Part shown: positions 61,615 through 64,000 of the stretch, piece after piece
Layout: each line of letters starts with the position of its first letter
Numbering within the stretch: the stretch's first letter is position 1
Assembly (NCBI RefSeq): GCF_900104925.1
Contig: NZ_LT629735.1
Location: 2,078,291-2,142,290 of the forward strand
DNA: 64,000 nucleotides
DNA from: Opitutus sp. GAS368
GTDB lineage: Bacteria > Verrucomicrobiota > Verrucomicrobiia > Opitutales > Opitutaceae
Reading direction: 5' to 3'
Notes under the pieces: model-generated
Database searches by the model: none
What the model saw: only the letters and a program-made list of their open reading frames with translations
What the model was told of the DNA's origin: nothing
Made by a program: the position numbers and the translations under genes

Positions 61615-62881
61615 GCTGCCACTGGAGGACGCCGGCCGCGTGGCCAGCGTCACCGAATTCACCCGCCGGGTGAAGGAACTGCTGGAGGGCGGCCTCCCGC
61701 CATGCTGGGTGCGCGGCGAGGTCTCGAACCTTCGCGCGCAGGCCAGCGGCCACGTTTATTTTTCGCTCAAGGACGCCGGCGCGCAGCTGTCGTGCGTGCT
61801 CTTCCGTGGTGACGCGGCCCGGCAGAGCCTGGCGCTGCGCGACGGCCTGGCGGTGCTGGCCTACGGCGAGGTCAGCGTCTACGAGGCGCGCGGTCAGTAT
61901 CAACTCGTGGTGCGCGCGCTGATCGACCGTGGCGCCGGCCGGCTTCAGCAGGAACTGGAGAAACTCAAGCAGCGCCTCGCGGCCGAGGGCGTGTTCGACC
62001 CGGCGCGCAAGCAGCCCATCCCGCTGCTGCCGCGCGCCGTCGGCTTCATCACCTCACCGACCGGCGCCGCGGTGCAGGATTTCATCCGCATCCTCACCCG
62101 GCGCGATTGGACGGGCCGGCTCGTCGTGCTGCCGGCCAGGGTGCAGGGCGAAGGCGCCGCGGCCGAGCTGGCCGCCATGTTGCGCACGGCCGAGGCGCTG
62201 AAGATTTTTGACCTCCTCGTCATCGGCCGCGGCGGCGGCAGCATCGAGGACCTGTGGGCCTTCAACGAGGAACCGCTCGTGCGCGCCGTCGCCGATTGTG
62301 GCGTGCCGATCATCTCGGCGGTCGGCCACGAGATCGACACGACGTTGTGCGACTACGCGGCCGATGTGCGGGCGGAGACACCCAGCGGCGCGGCCGAGCT
62401 GATCTCGAGCAACTATGTCGCCGCCACCGAGCGCCTGCAGCAGGCGACCGCCGGACTCGTGGATTCACTGGCCGGAGCGGTGGCGCAGGCGGCGGAGAAA
62501 CTCGACCACGCGCGCAGCCGGCTGCGGCTGCTCGCGCCCACCGCGGTCATCGAGCACAATCACCTGCGGCTCGACGATCTCGGCAACCGGCTCGGTTCGG
62601 CGCTGCGGGCCTCCGTCCAGTTGCGGCGCGAGGCGCTCGGCACCGCGCGAGCACGGCTCGCGACGGCCTCGCCGGAAAAACGCGTGCAGCTCGAGTCGCA
62701 CCGGCTGCTGGGGTTGTGGAAGCGTCTGGAGTCGGCCAGCCCGGCGTCGGTGCTCAAACGTGGCTACGCCATCGTGCGCGACGAGGCGGGAAAACCGGTG
62801 GCGCGCGCCAAGGGTCTCAAGCCCGGCCAGGCGCTGGTGAACGAGTTCCATGACGGCAAGTTGCGCGTGCGGGTGGAATAA
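61595..62881 (+). CDS. xseA: Exodeoxyribonuclease VII large subunit
   Basis: 428 residues. The N-terminal OB-fold (WVRGEVSNLRAQASGHVYFS) is followed by the catalytic domain: GFITSPTGAAVQDFIRIL, IGRGGGSIEDLWAFNEE and SAVGHEIDTTLCDYAAD. A coiled-coil region and a C-terminal SVLKRGYAIVRDEAG segment complete it. With XseB it degrades single-stranded DNA. xseB is not in this window. Start overlaps the VTT gene. Confidence 0.96.
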   Translation: MAKKEPELPLEDAGRVASVTEFTRRVKELLEGGLPPCWVRGEVSNLRAQASGHVYFSLKDAGAQLSCVLFRGDAARQSLALRDGLAVLAYGEVSVYEARGQYQLVVRALIDRGAGRLQQELEKLKQRLAAEGVFDPARKQPIPLLPRAVGFITSPTGAAVQDFIRILTRRDWTGRLVVLPARVQGEGAAAELAAMLRTAEALKIFDLLVIGRGGGSIEDLWAFNEEPLVRAVADCGVPIISAVGHEIDTTLCDYAADVRAETPSGAAELISSNYVAATERLQQATAGLVDSLAGAVAQAAEKLDHARSRLRLLAPTAVIEHNHLRLDDLGNRLGSALRASVQLRREALGTARARLATASPEKRVQLESHRLLGLWKRLESASPASVLKRGYAIVRDEAGKPVARAKGLKPGQALVNEFHDGKLRVRVE

Positions 62882-62986
62882 AGGGGCGGGCGGCGGCTCT
62901 CATCCCGACATCCCCGTCGGCTTGCCACGCCATAGCCTTGGCGCGGGCGGGTTGCGAAAACGTAATTTAACCGTATCCCTCCTCCC

Positions 62987-63613
62987 ATGAAGAAGTGGCC
63001 CCTCTTTCTCACCGCCTTGCTGGGCGCGGCCGTGCTGGTCGCCAGCGGGCTCCGCGCCGCCGATTCCAAAATGAAATCCACGAAACCCACCGCCCCCAAG
63101 GACGCCCTCGAGTGCCGACCCGGTGAAATCTCCGCGTGCGGCCTGCCGTCGAACGTCGTCATCGACATGAGCAAGGCCCGTGTGCAGCACACCGACGCCG
63201 AGTGGCAGAAGCTGCTCACGCCGCGCCAATACCAGGTCGCCCGGCAGCAGGGCACCGAGCCGCCCTTCGAGAACGAATTTTGGGACAACCACGCCGATGG
63301 CGTTTACTTTTCCGTGTGCAGCGAAACGCCGCTCTTCGACAGCCGCGACAAGTTCGATTCCGGCACGGGCTGGCCAAGCTTCACGAAGCCGATCGAGAAG
63401 GCGCTGGTCGGCGAGACGACCGATACCAGCTACGGCATGACGCGCGTCGAGGTGCATTCCAATGTGGACGGCGCGCATCTCGGGCACGTGTTCGACGATG
63501 GCCCGCGCCCGACCGGCCTGCGCTACTGCATCAATTCCGCCTCGCTCCGTTTCATGCCCCGCGCTGCCTACGACGCGTGGGTGGCGAAGAACAGCGCCGC
63601 CGCGAAGAAGTAA
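62987..63613 (+). CDS. msrB: Exported peptide-methionine (R)-S-oxide reductase
   Basis: 208 residues with a signal peptide ([20 protein letters not shown]). The MsrB domain spans about 68-200: [44 protein letters not shown] and the catalytic Cys in [11 protein letters not shown]. The zinc site is absent: the first CxxC reads VCSETPLF, and the second pair is replaced ([11 protein letters not shown]). It would repair methionine-R-sulfoxide in periplasmic proteins. Confidence 0.93.
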   Translation: MKKWPLFLTALLGAAVLVASGLRAADSKMKSTKPTAPKDALECRPGEISACGLPSNVVIDMSKARVQHTDAEWQKLLTPRQYQVARQQGTEPPFENEFWDNHADGVYFSVCSETPLFDSRDKFDSGTGWPSFTKPIEKALVGETTDTSYGMTRVEVHSNVDGAHLGHVFDDGPRPTGLRYCINSASLRFMPRAAYDAWVAKNSAAAKK

Positions 63614-63655
63614 TGTTCAGGCCTCCGGTCCCGTTCCGGCCGGGCCAGTCCGGCT

Positions 63656-63734
63656 GATGTCAACTAATAGTATACTTAGGCCCGAGGACCTCTGCGCGAC
63701 ACGTCGCAGCCAAGGTATACTATTAGTTGACATC
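63656..63734. repeat. 79-bp element with perfect 20-bp AT-rich inverted repeats
   Basis: Arms GATGTCAACTAATAGTATAC (63656-63675) and its exact reverse complement (63715-63734) flank a 39-bp GC-rich centre. The arms are much more AT-rich than the surroundings. No gene lies inside. Confidence 0.9.
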
Positions 63735-63787
63735 GGCACGTGCCAGCGAGCGGTGAGGCGGCGGCGAAGCGACCGGTGCCACGCGAC

Positions 63788-64000
63788 TCAACGGCCCGCG
63801 AGGTCCTTGCGTCGGTAAATCCGGGCCTGCGCGAATTCCTCGACGAGCACGTAGTCCGCGCTGACCGCGGCGGCCAGTGCCGGAAAATTCCGCTCGTGGG
63901 CATATTCCGGGGTCTTGAACTGGAAGGCGGCCGGGCAGGTGACATCGACAAACAGCTCCGGTTTGTTGCGCCGGAAGTCGGCGAGGTAATGCGCGCGCGC
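63788..64000 (-). CDS. C-terminus of a probable polytopic glycan-related membrane protein (partial)
   Basis: The last 70 codons of a frame that enters from beyond the right edge and stops at TGA 63790-63788. It includes YLADFRRNKPELFVDVTC, NFPALAAAVSADYVLVEEF and YRRKDLAGR. Soluble C-terminal tails with this pattern (FRRxxPELFVD, then FPxLAxxVxxxYVLV) end several bacterial GT-C-like proteins; this is from memory and not certain. Its membrane part is outside the window. Confidence 0.7.
   Translation of the reverse strand, partial: ARAHYLADFRRNKPELFVDVTCPAAFQFKTPEYAHERNFPALAAAVSADYVLVEEFAQARIYRRKDLAGR

Noticed and set aside
63676-63951. 91-codon minus-strand frame near the right end
   Set aside because: Overlaps the partial gene at 63788-64000 in another frame and crosses an inverted repeat; Arg/Ser/Pro-rich shadow.

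Overview
This is a GC-rich, densely coded bacterial chromosome segment. Gene content and the many short palindromic repeats suggest a Verrucomicrobiota bacterium of the Opitutaceae type. That is inference from gene style; there is no rRNA or other phylogenetic marker. No CRISPR array, transposase, integrase or origin was seen. One tRNA, tRNA-Leu(UAA), is present with an encoded CCA.

Positions 1-14,500 hold a three-repeat protein of unknown function, a GH3-family acyl-acid ligase homologue, a pseudouridine synthase, and a bifunctional enoyl-CoA hydratase/3-hydroxyacyl-CoA dehydrogenase. Next comes a very unusual single polypeptide joining E1-alpha, E1-beta, a lipoyl domain and an E2 acyltransferase. 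Three two-component genes and an exported S26-like peptidase follow. Positions 14,500-30,650 carry a fourth two-component gene, an IcmF-type acyl-CoA mutase split into two overlapping genes, asnS, a PLP decarboxylase, a bicupin, methylglyoxal synthase and an ORF6N protein. The methylcitrate-cycle operon prpBCD closes this part. The 2-oxoacid dehydrogenase, mutase, beta-oxidation protein and prpBCD together look like parts of branched-chain and odd-chain acyl-CoA catabolism.

Positions 30,926-40,259 form one tight eight-gene operon behind an extended -10 promoter. It makes a CDP-3,6-dideoxyhexose precursor (cytidylyltransferase, 4,6-dehydratase, 3-dehydrase). It then adds two SDR enzymes, an acylating acetaldehyde dehydrogenase, a 4-hydroxy-2-oxovalerate aldolase and a YerE-like ThDP enzyme. 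The likely product is a branched, carbon-extended deoxysugar. This is the best candidate for an undescribed system in the window.

Positions 40,275-60,844 are a surface-glycan region: eight polytopic GT-C/GT87-like proteins, three polyprenol-phosphate-type GT2 transferases and a methyltransferase. Housekeeping genes (tRNA-Leu, nadD, rsfS) and two almost identical tandem pilin genes sit among them. The right end has a VTT-domain protein, xseA, an exported msrB, and the C-terminus of another probable membrane protein.

Two repeat classes stand out. One is a set of 50-150 nt palindromes, often able to fold as a three-way junction; two of them lie in frame inside genes. The other is 28-35 nt degenerate tandem arrays with a 7-nt period, three of which lie inside genes, including two neighbouring sugar genes.
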